64,000 nucleotides of DNA from assembly GCF_013377785.1 (NCBI RefSeq), contig NZ_JABXWT010000019.1:1-64000 (forward strand), given 5' to 3'. A program made the translations under genes and the position numbers. Shown one piece after another: positions 36,535 through 46,530 of this stretch (positions are counted from its first letter, which is position 1; the number at the start of each line of letters is the position of its first letter). This DNA comes from Ruegeria haliotis. Lineage in GTDB: Bacteria > Pseudomonadota > Alphaproteobacteria > Rhodobacterales > Rhodobacteraceae. A model generated the notes under the pieces. The model saw nothing but the letters and a program-made list of their open reading frames with translations. It was not told the DNA's origin and did no database searches.

Positions 36535-38112
36535 TCAGCCCGCCGCCGCGATTAATTCACGGGTGTATTCAGTCTGGGCATTCTCGAACAATTCCTCAGC
36601 GGTGCCCATTTCGATTACATCACCGTTTCGCATGACAATGACATTATGCGACATGGCGCGTACGACCTTGAGGTCATGGCTGATGAACAAATAGGCCAGC
36701 TTGTATTTTTGCTGCAGGTCCCGCAGCAGGTCTACGATCTGTACCTGCACCGTCATATCCAGCGCGCTGGTCGGTTCGTCCAAAACCAGCAGCTTTGGCC
36801 GCAACACCATCGCGCGGGCAATGGCAATACGCTGACGCTGGCCGCCCGAGAACTCGTGCGGGTAGCGGTCCATAGAGGTGGGGTCCAGACCGACTTCGGT
36901 CATCACTTCGGCAACCAGTTCGCGCGGGGCGCGGTGGGGATCGACCTTGTGGATTGCCAACCCCTCGGCGATGATCTGCTGGCAGGTCATGCGCGGACTG
37001 AGGCTGCCGAACGGGTCCTGAAACACGATCTGCATGTCCTTGCGCAATCGCCGTAACTCTCGCGTGGACCAGCGGCGCACATCCTGATTGCGGAAGGTTA
37101 TCCCGCCTTCGGACGCAATCAGACGCATGATCGCCAGCGCCAGTGTGGTCTTGCCTGAGCCGCTTTCGCCGACGATGCCCAATGTCTCACCCGCGCGCAC
37201 ACTCAACGTCGCATCATTGACGGCTTTGACATGCCCTACGGTCCGTTTCAGGAATCCACGCTGGATCGGGAACCAGACTTTCAGATGATCGGTTCGTGCG
37301 ACCTCTTCCGCATCCGGGGCAACCGGATCGGGTTGGCCAGAAGGTTCGGCGGCCAACAGTTTGCGTGTATAGGGGTGCTGCGGGTTGTCGAAAATATCTG
37401 CCGTCTCACCCGCTTCGACGATCTCGCCATCTTTCATGACATAGACCCGGTCGGCAATCCGCCGCACGATGCCCAGATCATGGGTGATGAACAACATCCC
37501 CATATTTTCCGATTTCTGAAGGTCGGCCAACAACTCAAGTATCTGCGCCTGAATGGTCACGTCCAGCGCCGTTGTAGGCTCATCGGCGATCAAAACATCC
37601 GGTTTATTGGCCAACGCCATGGCGATCATGACCCGTTGCCTCTGACCACCCGAGAGCTGGTGTGGATAACTGTCCAACCGATCCTGCGGATCGCGGATAC
37701 CCACCTTGGTCAGCAATTCAACAATCCGGCCCCGTGCGGCATCACCCGTCAACCCTTGGTGCAGCGCCAGCGATTCCGTCATCTGTTTCTGAATCGTGTG
37801 CAGCGGGTTGAGCGAGGTCATCGGCTCCTGAAAGATAAAGCTGATATCGTTGCCGCGCACATCCATCAGATGCTGGTCAGAGGCTCCGATCATCTCTTGC
37901 CCGTCGTATTTGACGGAACCTTCAACAATTGCGCTGTCGCCCAGCAAGGACACTGTGGACAGGGCCGTGACAGATTTACCCGAGCCTGACTCGCCAACCA
38001 AAGCAACGGTTTCGCCGCGATCGACGGTGAAGGACACGCCGTTGACCGCGGCTGAGGCTCGCCCGTCTTGCTGAAACGAAACCTTCAGGTTGTTCACATC
38101 CAGCAAGCTCAT
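36535..38112 (-). CDS. yejF: ABC transporter, fused ATP-binding protein YejF
   Basis: 525 residues with two ATPase domains. Each has a Walker A GESGSGKS/T (residues about 37-44 and 316-323), a signature (LSGGQRQR; FSGGQRQR) and Walker B (ADEPT, DEPT). It powers peptide uptake through YejBE. It overlaps the yejE stop by 4 bases (ATGA) and is the last gene of yejABEF. Confidence 0.93.
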   Translation of the reverse strand: MSLLDVNNLKVSFQQDGRASAAVNGVSFTVDRGETVALVGESGSGKSVTALSTVSLLGDSAIVEGSVKYDGQEMIGASDQHLMDVRGNDISFIFQEPMTSLNPLHTIQKQMTESLALHQGLTGDAARGRIVELLTKVGIRDPQDRLDSYPHQLSGGQRQRVMIAMALANKPDVLIADEPTTALDVTIQAQILELLADLQKSENMGMLFITHDLGIVRRIADRVYVMKDGEIVEAGETADIFDNPQHPYTRKLLAAEPSGQPDPVAPDAEEVARTDHLKVWFPIQRGFLKRTVGHVKAVNDATLSVRAGETLGIVGESGSGKTTLALAIMRLIASEGGITFRNQDVRRWSTRELRRLRKDMQIVFQDPFGSLSPRMTCQQIIAEGLAIHKVDPHRAPRELVAEVMTEVGLDPTSMDRYPHEFSGGQRQRIAIARAMVLRPKLLVLDEPTSALDMTVQVQIVDLLRDLQQKYKLAYLFISHDLKVVRAMSHNVIVMRNGDVIEMGTAEELFENAQTEYTRELIAAAG

Positions 38113-39215
38113 GAAAAGGTCTTTCTCGGGTCAAACGCATCGCGGACGCCTTCGAAGATGAAGACCAGCAACGACAGCATGATGGCAAAGGTAAAGAACG
38201 CGGTGAAGGCCAGCCAGGGCGCCTGCAGGTTCTGTTTCGCTTGCAAGGTCAGCTCACCCAGCGACGGCGCCGATGATGGCAGACCAAAGCCCAAAAAGTC
38301 CAGCGAGGCCAAACCTCCAATGGTGCCTGTCACGATGAACGGCATGAAAGTCAGCGTCGCCACCATCGCGTTGGGCAGCATGTGGCGGAACATGATGGTC
38401 ATGTTACCCACCCCCAACGCGCGCGCTGCCCGCACATATTCCAGGTTCCGCGCCCGCAGGAATTCGGCCCGTACAACCCCTACAAGACCAGTCCAACTGA
38501 ACAGGATCATCAACACCACAAGCAGCCAGAAACTTCGCCCCAAAACGGCAAACATGATGATGATTACATAAAGCGACGGGGTGGACGACCAGATCTCGAT
38601 GACCCGCTGGAAAATCAGATCCAGCCAGCCGCCAAAGAATCCCTGCAGGGCACCCGCAAAAATCCCGATCAGGCTGGCGGCCCCCGTGACAATCAGTGTG
38701 AACAGGATCGACAACCGGAAACCATAGATCACACGGGCCAGAACATCACGCTTGGTATCATCCGTTCCCAACAGGTTCTGACCGTTGGGCGGCAGGGGTG
38801 CCGCGCCGGGACGGTCGACGCTGGTGTTGAAGGAATAGGGGATCAACGGCCAGATGGCCCAACCCCGTTCAAACCCTTCCGACTGAAAGATTCCAGCGTC
38901 AATCTGCTCGATAATTCCGTCGGGGTCGTCAAAACAATCTTGCACGCCGCCGCTGTCGATCAGGCATTGCACTTCGGGGTCCCGGTAAATCGCTTCGGTC
39001 TGGAAATCGCCGCCAAACTCAGTTTCAGCGTAGAAATTGAAGACGGGCGCATAAAGCTCGCCACGGTATTTCACCAAGATCGGTTTATCGTTGGCGATAA
39101 ACTCGGCAAATAGCGAAAGGCCGAACAGTACCGAAAAGACGACCAGCGACCAAAATGCCCGCCCATTGCGCCGGAAACTGCGCCAACGGCGCTGATTGAG
39201 AGGGGAAAGTGCCAT
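38109..39215 (-). CDS. yejE: ABC transporter permease YejE
   Basis: 368 residues with an N-terminal helix (about 20-42), a long periplasmic loop typical of YejE, and five more helices. The permease EAA-like loop is RAARALGVGNMTIMFRHMLPNA. It starts directly at the yejB stop. YejE pairs with YejB in the oligopeptide/microcin C-type importer. Confidence 0.93.
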   Translation of the reverse strand: MALSPLNQRRWRSFRRNGRAFWSLVVFSVLFGLSLFAEFIANDKPILVKYRGELYAPVFNFYAETEFGGDFQTEAIYRDPEVQCLIDSGGVQDCFDDPDGIIEQIDAGIFQSEGFERGWAIWPLIPYSFNTSVDRPGAAPLPPNGQNLLGTDDTKRDVLARVIYGFRLSILFTLIVTGAASLIGIFAGALQGFFGGWLDLIFQRVIEIWSSTPSLYVIIIMFAVLGRSFWLLVVLMILFSWTGLVGVVRAEFLRARNLEYVRAARALGVGNMTIMFRHMLPNAMVATLTFMPFIVTGTIGGLASLDFLGFGLPSSAPSLGELTLQAKQNLQAPWLAFTAFFTFAIMLSLLVFIFEGVRDAFDPRKTFS

Positions 39216-40310
39216 CTACCCCTCCCGCTTTTCAAAGTCGATGCGCGGATCGACCAGCACATACATCAGATCACTGATGATGCCCACAACGAGGCCCATC
39301 AAGCCAAAGATGAAAAGCGTCCCGAAGATGACCGGATAGTCACGCGCCACAGCGGCCTCAAACCCGAGGCGGCCAAGACCATCAAGCGAGAAGATCGTTT
39401 CGATAATGATTGAGCCGCCAAAAAAGACGCCAATGAAGACGGCGGGAAAGCCCGCGATTACGATCAGCATGGCGTTGCGGAAGACGTGACCATACAAAAC
39501 CTGACTTTCACTCAGCCCCTTGGCGCGGGCCGTCATGACATACTGCTTTTTGATTTCGTCCAGAAACGAATTCTTGGTCAGTAAAGTCAATGTCGCAAAG
39601 GCCGAAATCGTGAGCGCGATGATGGGCAACGCAATGTGCCAAAAATAATCGGCCATTTTACCGAACAGGCTAAGGCTGTCCCAATTGTCAGATGTCAGGC
39701 CCCGCAGTGGGAAAATCTGCCAATAGGACCCGCCAGCGAACAACACCAGCAGCAGGATCGCGAACAAAAATCCCGGGATGGCATAAGCCACGATGATGGC
39801 CCCGCTGGTCCAGGTATCAAATCTCGATCCGTCCTTGACCGCCTTGCGAATACCCAGCGGGATCGACACCAGATAGGCAATCAAAGTCGACCACAGCCCC
39901 AGCGAAATTGACACCGGCATCTTTTCGAGCACCAAATCAATCACATTTATGGACCGGAAATAGCTTTCGCCGAAATCCAGCGTCAGATAATTGCCCATCA
40001 TGCCCAGGAATCGTTCGAGCGGCGGCTTGTCAAAGCCAAATTCCTTTTCCAAGTCTGCAATGAATTCGGGTGGCAAACCGCGCGCGCCGACATATTTGTC
40101 GTCAAACCCACCGCCTATCGGTTCCGCCCCAGCCCCGGTATCGCCGCCACCGGCGAACCCGGCAAAAACATCGCCCTGGCCTTCGATCTGCGCGATGATT
40201 TGTTCGACCGGCCCACCCGGCACAAATTGCACCAGTGTGAAGTTGACAATCATGATGCCCAGAAGCGTCGGAATAACCAGCAGCAGGCGTCTTAGGATAT
40301 AGGCGCCCAT
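39216..40310 (-). CDS. yejB: ABC transporter permease YejB
   Basis: 364 residues from MGAYILRRLLLVIPTLLGI; a GTG five codons upstream is less likely because the family starts here. It has about six membrane helices. A glycine-rich insertion lies around residues 40-75 (GDTGAGAEPIGGG), and the EAA-like loop reads TARAKGLSESQVLYGHVFRNA. It begins 1 base after the yejA stop. Confidence 0.92.
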   Translation of the reverse strand: MGAYILRRLLLVIPTLLGIMIVNFTLVQFVPGGPVEQIIAQIEGQGDVFAGFAGGGDTGAGAEPIGGGFDDKYVGARGLPPEFIADLEKEFGFDKPPLERFLGMMGNYLTLDFGESYFRSINVIDLVLEKMPVSISLGLWSTLIAYLVSIPLGIRKAVKDGSRFDTWTSGAIIVAYAIPGFLFAILLLVLFAGGSYWQIFPLRGLTSDNWDSLSLFGKMADYFWHIALPIIALTISAFATLTLLTKNSFLDEIKKQYVMTARAKGLSESQVLYGHVFRNAMLIVIAGFPAVFIGVFFGGSIIIETIFSLDGLGRLGFEAAVARDYPVIFGTLFIFGLMGLVVGIISDLMYVLVDPRIDFEKREG

Positions 40311-40311
40311 G

Positions 40312-42219
40312 TTATCGCAGCGCACCCTTCGCTTTCAAACCAGCCTCTTTGTCCGGGTTCACCCACCACAGATCAAGATATCCCAGAGTAAACGGAGGCA
40401 GGTTTTCGGGGTATTCATACATGTCGTAGTAGGCCGTCCAGTAATCTGCCACATATCCGTCGGGGATGACGAAGAATTCATACCGCAGAACACGGTCCAG
40501 CGCCATCAGGGCGGCGTCCTGTTCTGCCTGATCCGTGGTATCGAATGAGGCTTCGATCACCGCATCCACCAACGGGCTGGCCAATCCTGCCGGATTAAAC
40601 AAGCTGAACGCGGCTTCTTTTGACCCATACATCTGGCTCAGACCACCGCCCGTAGACAGAAAAGACCCGTATCTGTTCGAATGGACCATGTCGTAATCCC
40701 GCTCGCGACGGCGCAGGGTAAATTGCGACGGGTCCACTTTTTCGGCGCTCGCATCGACCCCGATGGATTGCAAGTTTTGCACATAGGTTTCGATCATTGT
40801 CGCGGTCGAGGTCGGAATGCTGGAGGCGTAGGGGATATTCACCTTCAACGTCTGTCCCTGTTCGTTTCGACGAATGTTGCCATGGCCAACCTGCCAACCG
40901 GCTTGATCAAGCAATTTTGACGCCGTGCGAAGGTTCCGCCGGTCGTTTAGACGCTCGGATTTGGATTCGTGCGTCACCAGCACAGGTTCATTCAGCACGT
41001 CGGCAGGAACCAGATCGCCCAACGTTTTCAAAAAGGCTAGTTCGGCCCCTTCCGGCACACCTTTCGCCTCAAGATGGGTACCTTGCACGAATGAGCTGCG
41101 GGGAGAATTCAAGCCGAACATCAGCGATTCATTCGCCCATTCAAAGTTGAACGCCAAGGCAAGCGCCTTGCGCACATTCTTGTCAGCAAATTGCGGCTTA
41201 CCAAGATTGAACACAAACCCCGAAGGTGTAGGTGGGCTGCCATCGGCGATCTCATCCTGAACGACCGAGCCCTCGCTCAGTTTGGGAAAATCATAGCTTG
41301 AAGCCCAGAGCTTGGGGTCACTTTCGATCCGCATAGTGTATTCGCCAGCCTTGAACCCCTCGAATGCGGCAGTCTGATCTGCGAAATACTCAACGCGGAT
41401 GGTATCGTAATTATGGCGCCCCCGGTTGATCGGCAGATCCTTGCCCCAATAATCGTCCCGCCGCTTATAGACGATACGGCGGTTGATGTCGTAGCTGTCC
41501 AGCTTGTAGGGCCCCGAACCGACAGCCACCTCCAGTCGGGGCTCATCCAGACGACGACTGTCATCCGCTTCGAACCAGACTTTGGAAAATACCGGCGTGG
41601 AGCCAACCGTTTCGATCAGTCCCCGACGCGTGACCTCTGGACTGAAGGTGAACTTGACCGTGTGATCATCCAGCGCATCAGCCCGTGTCACCATCCGGCC
41701 CACAGCCTGCGCGTAAGATGGCAGCCCTTGTTCAATGAACAGACGATGGCTGTAAATCACATCCTCGGCGGTGACCGGCGTGCCGTCCCAAAATGTCGCT
41801 TCGGGGCGCAAATGGAAGATCACGTAGTTGCGCCCTTCATCGTATTCCATGCTTTCGGCGAGAACCCCGTAATACTGCCCAACGCTGTCCGAGGCACTAT
41901 CGATCAACGAGTCGTATTGGATGGTCGTCAGCGCCCCGGCCCGTCCTTTTCGTGAATACGGGTTCAGGGAATCAAATGTGCCTGATCCCGCCAACGACAA
42001 TTCACCCCCCTTGGGCGCTTCCGGATTGACATAGTTCAAATGCGGATAGTCGGGCGGGTAATCCAGATTGCCAAAGTAGGAATAACCGTGGCTGCGCGTG
42101 ACGTTATCCTCGGCGGCACTGGTCAGACCCGCAGTGCAAAGAACCATCGCGGCGGAAACCCCCGCAGCCGCCCACGACCGAAAGTGAAATATGCGCATGG
42201 TGGGCAGAAGGGGGGTCAT
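40312..42219 (-). CDS. yejA: Periplasmic peptide-binding protein YejA
   Basis: 635 residues from the ATG that has GAGG 9 bases upstream; the ATG three codons earlier directly abuts that site. A Sec signal peptide (hydrophobic AAAGVSAAMVLCTAGLTSAAED) precedes an SBP_bac_5 domain (YPHLNYVNPEAPKGGEL; FWDGTPVTAEDV). It binds peptides for YejBEF. It is first in the operon. Confidence 0.92.
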   Translation of the reverse strand: MTPLLPTMRIFHFRSWAAAGVSAAMVLCTAGLTSAAEDNVTRSHGYSYFGNLDYPPDYPHLNYVNPEAPKGGELSLAGSGTFDSLNPYSRKGRAGALTTIQYDSLIDSASDSVGQYYGVLAESMEYDEGRNYVIFHLRPEATFWDGTPVTAEDVIYSHRLFIEQGLPSYAQAVGRMVTRADALDDHTVKFTFSPEVTRRGLIETVGSTPVFSKVWFEADDSRRLDEPRLEVAVGSGPYKLDSYDINRRIVYKRRDDYWGKDLPINRGRHNYDTIRVEYFADQTAAFEGFKAGEYTMRIESDPKLWASSYDFPKLSEGSVVQDEIADGSPPTPSGFVFNLGKPQFADKNVRKALALAFNFEWANESLMFGLNSPRSSFVQGTHLEAKGVPEGAELAFLKTLGDLVPADVLNEPVLVTHESKSERLNDRRNLRTASKLLDQAGWQVGHGNIRRNEQGQTLKVNIPYASSIPTSTATMIETYVQNLQSIGVDASAEKVDPSQFTLRRRERDYDMVHSNRYGSFLSTGGGLSQMYGSKEAAFSLFNPAGLASPLVDAVIEASFDTTDQAEQDAALMALDRVLRYEFFVIPDGYVADYWTAYYDMYEYPENLPPFTLGYLDLWWVNPDKEAGLKAKGALR

Positions 42220-42332
42220 GGGGCTCATCCTCTGGTCATTTCCGTCTTTTATCTTGTGCGCGCTAGCTAAAAGGCCAGCACTGGCGTTTGCAAGTTTAGA
42301 ATGCGTGAACGCTTTGTGAAGTTTGTGAAAGA

Positions 42333-42364
42333 CAAAAAAAGCCGCTGCATCGGGCAGCGGCTTT
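42333..42364 (-). terminator. Rho-independent terminator of the cytochrome c gene
   Basis: On the minus strand AAAGCCGCTGC pairs with GCAGCGGC around a short CCGAT loop and is followed by a seven-T run. It lies 26 bases after the cytochrome c stop and upstream of yejA, which starts about 110 bases further on. Confidence 0.9.
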
Positions 42365-42389
42365 GAATTCTTTAGTGCTGACCGAGGGA

Positions 42390-42899
42390 TCAGTTGCCAA
42401 TGGTCTGCAGATAGGCAATCAGATCGGCGCGGTCCTGCGGCTTTTTCAAACCCGCGAAGCTCATTGATGTGCCTTGAATATAAGCACTGGGTCTGGTGAT
42501 GAATGCATCGATAGCCTCAGGCGTCCAGTTGCCGCCATGCGCCTGCATCGAGGCCGAGTAACCCGTGAAGCCCGCGGCTGAGGCAACAGGGCGGTCCACG
42601 ATGCCGTACAGATACGGGCCGGTGCCGTTGGCGCCATCTTCAAGTTTGTGACAGGCGGTGCACTTCCGGAACACCTTTGCACCCTTTTCGGGGTCGGCGG
42701 CGGCCAGCATGTCTTCGAACACGACCTCTTCACCGTCGGCGCTTTCGCCCGAGCTTTCGGTTTCGATGACATAGGCGGCTTCGGCACCATGCCCATCTAC
42801 ACTGTAGAGAACCATAGCCCCCCATTTGGCCAGAAGAAGCACCAGGAAGGTGCCAAACAGGCCTGCAGCGGCCTTCGTAACTGTCATCGTGTCGAACAT
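42390..42899 (-). CDS. Membrane-anchored cytochrome c (CycM/c552 type)
   Basis: 169 residues from MFDTMTVTK; upstream in-frame codons to 42971 do not match the family. One N-terminal helix (about 10-32) anchors an acidic linker (EGES-rich) and a class I cytochrome c with CTACH at 80-84 and a distal Met (TSMSFAG). It probably carries electrons from bc1 to the terminal oxidases, which include the cbb3 enzyme in this window. Confidence 0.88.
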   Translation of the reverse strand: MFDTMTVTKAAAGLFGTFLVLLLAKWGAMVLYSVDGHGAEAAYVIETESSGESADGEEVVFEDMLAAADPEKGAKVFRKCTACHKLEDGANGTGPYLYGIVDRPVASAAGFTGYSASMQAHGGNWTPEAIDAFITRPSAYIQGTSMSFAGLKKPQDRADLIAYLQTIGN

Positions 42900-43018
42900 T
42901 GATCGCGAGTCCATTTCAGCTGTCTGCGGGGTGTCTAAGGCTTCCCCTTGTAAGAGGCAAGGTATAGACACCGCGACTAAACGCCCAATTCACCAACTTG
43001 TTGCACGGAATCGACCAT

Positions 43019-43852
43019 ATGACCAATCGTATTGCATTTCAGGGGGAACCCGGCGCCTACAGTCACGAGGCCTGCCGTAAGGCACGCCCGGATATGGAGG
43101 CCCTGCCCTGCCGCACTTTTGAAGATGTGATCGAATCAGTCCGTGCGGGCGCCGCCGATCTGGCGATGTTGCCGGTCGAGAATACGACCTATGGCCGCGT
43201 CGCCGATATCCATCGCCTGTTACCACACAGTGGGCTACACATAATTGACGAAGCTTTCGTCAGGGTTCACATCAACCTGCTGGCTGTTCCCGGCGCAAGG
43301 CTGGAAGACATTACCGAAGCGCATTCTCATCTCGTGCTGCTACCGCAATGCGCGGGATTCCTGAAAGAACATGGCATCCGTGGTCGCGTCAGTCCCGACA
43401 ACGCCCGGGCAGCTCGTGAAGTATCCGAAATTGGCGACATTCATTCCGCCGCTTTAGCCAGTGAACTGGCCGGAGAGATCTATGGCCTGAATGTTCTGGC
43501 GCGTCACATCGAGGATCACGGCGATAACACCACGCGTTTCCTTGTAATGTCACAGCAATCTGATTTGTCGCGCCGGGGTGACCACGGCATGATCACCAGT
43601 TTCGTATTTCAGGTCCGAAATATCCCGGCAGCGCTTTATAAGGCGATGGGCGGGTTTGCCACTAACGGAATCAATATGACCAAGCTGGAAAGCTACATGG
43701 TCGACGGGTCGTTCACCGCGACCCTGTTCTATGCCGATATTGTTGGCCACCCTGACGACCGGAATGTACAACTGGCGATGGACGAATTGGCGCATTTTAC
43801 TACCAATGTGGAAATCTTGGGTGTTTATCCGGCGGCACAACCGCGCGGATAA
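43019..43852 (+). CDS. pheA: Prephenate dehydratase
   Basis: 277 residues, a monofunctional enzyme of phenylalanine synthesis (prephenate to phenylpyruvate). It starts at MTNRIAFQGEPGAYSHEA; a TTG seven codons earlier is not used. The catalytic site is NTTRFLV (Thr-Arg-Phe, around residues 172-178). A C-terminal ACT domain from about 195 carries NGINMTKLESYM, the phenylalanine-sensing ES motif in alphaproteobacterial form. It is divergent from the cytochrome c gene. Confidence 0.95.
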   Translation: MTNRIAFQGEPGAYSHEACRKARPDMEALPCRTFEDVIESVRAGAADLAMLPVENTTYGRVADIHRLLPHSGLHIIDEAFVRVHINLLAVPGARLEDITEAHSHLVLLPQCAGFLKEHGIRGRVSPDNARAAREVSEIGDIHSAALASELAGEIYGLNVLARHIEDHGDNTTRFLVMSQQSDLSRRGDHGMITSFVFQVRNIPAALYKAMGGFATNGINMTKLESYMVDGSFTATLFYADIVGHPDDRNVQLAMDELAHFTTNVEILGVYPAAQPRG

Positions 43853-43862
43853 GACCTGCGGG

Positions 43863-44405
43863 TTACGCTAGCGTTTGACTAAATTCGGATCGACGCAATC
43901 CGCTGTGCCATGCCTGCAATATCGCCCTCACGTTCGCGTCAACATCGTCAACCGAGTTGACCTCGAGATCATAGCGCCTGTCCAGATGGATCGTGGCCTG
44001 ATCTCGTTCGGCACTTCCCTGTGGTCTATCCCCTCGGTCCCGTTCCCGTTCGACAAGCACCGCAACGGGGCACTGCACCGCCACGAACAATACGTCATGT
44101 GGTCGGAACAATACCTGCAGTTCCTCAGCCCAGCGCGGAGTGTCCAATATATGTTCGAGGATCAAATTGTTGCCCGCAGTGGCATAGGCCGCCAAAGACT
44201 TGTGAAACCCATCAAAAATCTTGGCTCTGTCCGACTGCCAGTCAAAGTCGCCGCGCCGATACCGGATCAGAGGCAGAACCCCCGCGTCCCTGAGATGATC
44301 GATTGAAACATGCCAGAACGGTTCGTCAATCCGGTGCTGCAGCGCGCGGGCGATCATGCTTTTACCGCTGCTGGACGCCCCGTGAAGAAAAATGATCTGG
44401 GACAC
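43863..44405 (-). CDS. P-loop kinase, chloramphenicol phosphotransferase-like
   Basis: 180 residues from a GTG with GAGG about 10 bases upstream; a TTG seven codons earlier is possible. The P-loop is GASSSGKSM near residue 9. The following DHLRDAGVLPL and DGFHKSLAAYA segments match the CPT-like family. It is a predicted small-molecule kinase; there is no sign that chloramphenicol is the real substrate. It is the last gene of the nudC-SRPBCC-GNAT operon, 44 bases after the acetyltransferase. Confidence 0.65.
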   Translation of the reverse strand: MSQIIFLHGASSSGKSMIARALQHRIDEPFWHVSIDHLRDAGVLPLIRYRRGDFDWQSDRAKIFDGFHKSLAAYATAGNNLILEHILDTPRWAEELQVLFRPHDVLFVAVQCPVAVLVERERDRGDRPQGSAERDQATIHLDRRYDLEVNSVDDVDANVRAILQAWHSGLRRSEFSQTLA

Positions 44406-44449
44406 TATCGAGCCCACCTCTGCCAATCTGCCCCATTTTTACAGTTTTA

Positions 44450-44965
44450 CTACTGCAACTGATAAACCTTCGACACAGCGTCTTCCGGCTGCCGGTAAGC
44501 CCTGAAACCCATAGCTTCGTAATAAGCAAGACCTTCGGTGTTCTCTGCACCAATCGTGGCATCAATGAAGGACAAACCAAACGCACGCGCAGCATCACGT
44601 GTCTGAGCAAACAACCCTCGCCCAATACCGCGCCTGGCTGCTGCGGGGCGGATATGAGTGCCTATAATGCCCCAGCCCACAGTTACATCATAAGGGTTGT
44701 TCGCGACAGCATGTCTGAGCGATTGAAACCCAAGTATGCGCCCGTCCCGTTCAACCGCGACCGTGCATCTAATACTGTCAGGATGGCTGATGTAGTGCCC
44801 CAAGACAAATTCGGCAGTGCAGGATTTACTGCGTTTTCCGGCATCGAAAAGGTTCTGCAAGACGCTTGCGATACCATTGGCATCACCCTCTTGCGCACTT
44901 CTAAAACCTACAGCTTCCAAACAACCTGTCCTATGAGTTTGCCTAAAACGAGCGTCAAGATCCAT
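44450..44965 (-). CDS. GNAT-family N-acetyltransferase
   Basis: 171 residues from MDLDARFRQ; the frame extends to 45001 inside the previous gene. The acetyl-CoA loop is RPAAARRGIGRGL (R-x2-G-x-G/A), then AENTEGLAYYEAMGFR, typical of GNAT motif B. The acceptor is unknown. It overlaps the SRPBCC gene stop by 11 bases and so is in the same operon. Confidence 0.85.
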   Translation of the reverse strand: MDLDARFRQTHRTGCLEAVGFRSAQEGDANGIASVLQNLFDAGKRSKSCTAEFVLGHYISHPDSIRCTVAVERDGRILGFQSLRHAVANNPYDVTVGWGIIGTHIRPAAARRGIGRGLFAQTRDAARAFGLSFIDATIGAENTEGLAYYEAMGFRAYRQPEDAVSKVYQLQ

Positions 44966-45422
44966 GCAGATGGCGCTGCTCCAATTCGCGGGCGAACTCA
45001 CTTAGACGCAGCTGAAACTGCCGGCGAAACCGCGACTGGCCCAGTTTCATCGATTGCAACAACAACCGCGCTGGCAGGGACTTGGCGGCAAGGGACATCT
45101 CGACGCTCAGGCGGGTTCTGCGTTGCGACAGCGCCAGGAAGTCAACGGTCGTAATACCCATCATGCCTTTGCTGCTGGCCTCAAATCGCATTTGGGCCGG
45201 ACGCTCGCAATCTGTCATCAACACCGACATCTGACGGGGTTTACCGCGCATTTTAAACTCGGTTTCCCACGCGGTTCCCGTCGCAACCGGAAGGCCCCCG
45301 GGGGTGCGCCGTACGTCGATCCCGCGCCGCATCGCCATACGCTCGAAGCGTTCGAAATCTGAGACCATGTCGAACACAGAATTGATTGGAGCTTCAATAT
45401 CTTCCCGCGCTGAAAACTGCAT
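44955..45422 (-). CDS. SRPBCC-fold protein
   Basis: 155 residues with the START/SRPBCC pattern: MQFSAREDIEAPINSVFDMVSDFERFE at the start, beta strands in the middle and an amphipathic C-terminal helix. The ligand is unknown. It follows nudC by 39 bases and overlaps the GNAT gene. Confidence 0.8.
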   Translation of the reverse strand: MQFSAREDIEAPINSVFDMVSDFERFERMAMRRGIDVRRTPGGLPVATGTAWETEFKMRGKPRQMSVLMTDCERPAQMRFEASSKGMMGITTVDFLALSQRRTRLSVEMSLAAKSLPARLLLQSMKLGQSRFRRQFQLRLSEFARELEQRHLHGS

Positions 45423-45461
45423 GTCGACCTTTGCTGCTCGTGGTTCGTGTTCAGTGTTTCT

Positions 45462-46445
45462 TTAGTCCAGCGTATCCGCAAGCCAGTTCTGCAACAGGAA
45501 ATGCGCAATCGCCCCTTTGCGGGCAGGCAACAGACTTGGATGCTCTCCGGCAAAGGCCTGCATCATCTCGGTTTTACTGACCCACATCGCCTCTTCGATC
45601 TCGACCGGGTCGATAACGATGTCGCGCGACAGAGCTTCACCTGCGCAGCCAAACATCAACGATGCCGGGAATGGCCAGGGTTGGCTGGACAGATACGATA
45701 CCGCACCAACGGGCACGCCCGCCTCCTCCATCACCTCGCGGCGCACGGCGGCCTCAAGGGTTTCGCCCGGCTCGACAAAACCTGCCAGCAGCGAAAACAT
45801 CCCCTCGGGCCATCCGGGGGAGCGCCCCATCAACACCGACTCACCATGGGTAATCAACATGATGACAACCGGATCGGTTCGGGGGAAATGCTGCCCACCA
45901 CAAGACGGGCAACTACGTTGCCACCCAGCCTGAGACAATTCGCTTGCCGCGCCGCATTTCGCGCAAAAGCGATGCGTCTCATGCCAGCCGACGACAGCCT
46001 TGGCGGTCGCTGCCAGTTCCGCATCCCGCGCAGACAGGCGGGCCATGATCCGACGCAATTCGACAAACACATATCCCTCCGGCAAATCGGGGTGTTGCTG
46101 TTCGGACCCGTCGACAAATTCTCCGAGGCTTGAGATATCCATTCCTTCAGCCGCCCAGTTCGAGATATCGGCGGCAAAAACAGGCGCGCCCTCATCAGCG
46201 CACCCAAGAAAGATCGGAGCTTCGACAACCCCACCTGGACCGTTGCTGATCAAAGTGTGCGTCATTGGTATTGAGCCCAGTTGATCCAGAGCCTCGCCCT
46301 GAACCAACACTTTCCCCCGCCAAAGCAACACGCAACGTGCCGCCGGATCACGTGTGGCCCCAGCAAGCTTGTCGGCATCGCCGCGAAGATGTGCCGCCCG
46401 ATCAAAGCCCGAGCCACCAAAAGTCACCTGTTCCGCGTTTTTCAT
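45462..46445 (-). CDS. nudC: NAD(+) diphosphatase / RNA decapping hydrolase NudC
   Basis: 327 residues from the ATG with AAGGA 6 bases upstream; the frame is open to 46508. A zinc ribbon (FCAKCG ... SCPSCG, residues about 165-185) precedes the Nudix box GFVEPGETLEAAVRREVMEEAG, which has all the expected Glu and Arg residues. It cleaves NADH and NAD-capped RNA. It is first in a four-gene minus-strand cluster. Confidence 0.93.
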   Translation of the reverse strand: MKNAEQVTFGGSGFDRAAHLRGDADKLAGATRDPAARCVLLWRGKVLVQGEALDQLGSIPMTHTLISNGPGGVVEAPIFLGCADEGAPVFAADISNWAAEGMDISSLGEFVDGSEQQHPDLPEGYVFVELRRIMARLSARDAELAATAKAVVGWHETHRFCAKCGAASELSQAGWQRSCPSCGGQHFPRTDPVVIMLITHGESVLMGRSPGWPEGMFSLLAGFVEPGETLEAAVRREVMEEAGVPVGAVSYLSSQPWPFPASLMFGCAGEALSRDIVIDPVEIEEAMWVSKTEMMQAFAGEHPSLLPARKGAIAHFLLQNWLADTLD

Positions 46446-46530
46446 TGAATTTCCTTTGGGCCTTGCGCACAGGGCCTGCCACGACTTAACCCGCGTTGCA
46501 ATGGCCATTCATAAGCATTGAGTTCGACGG

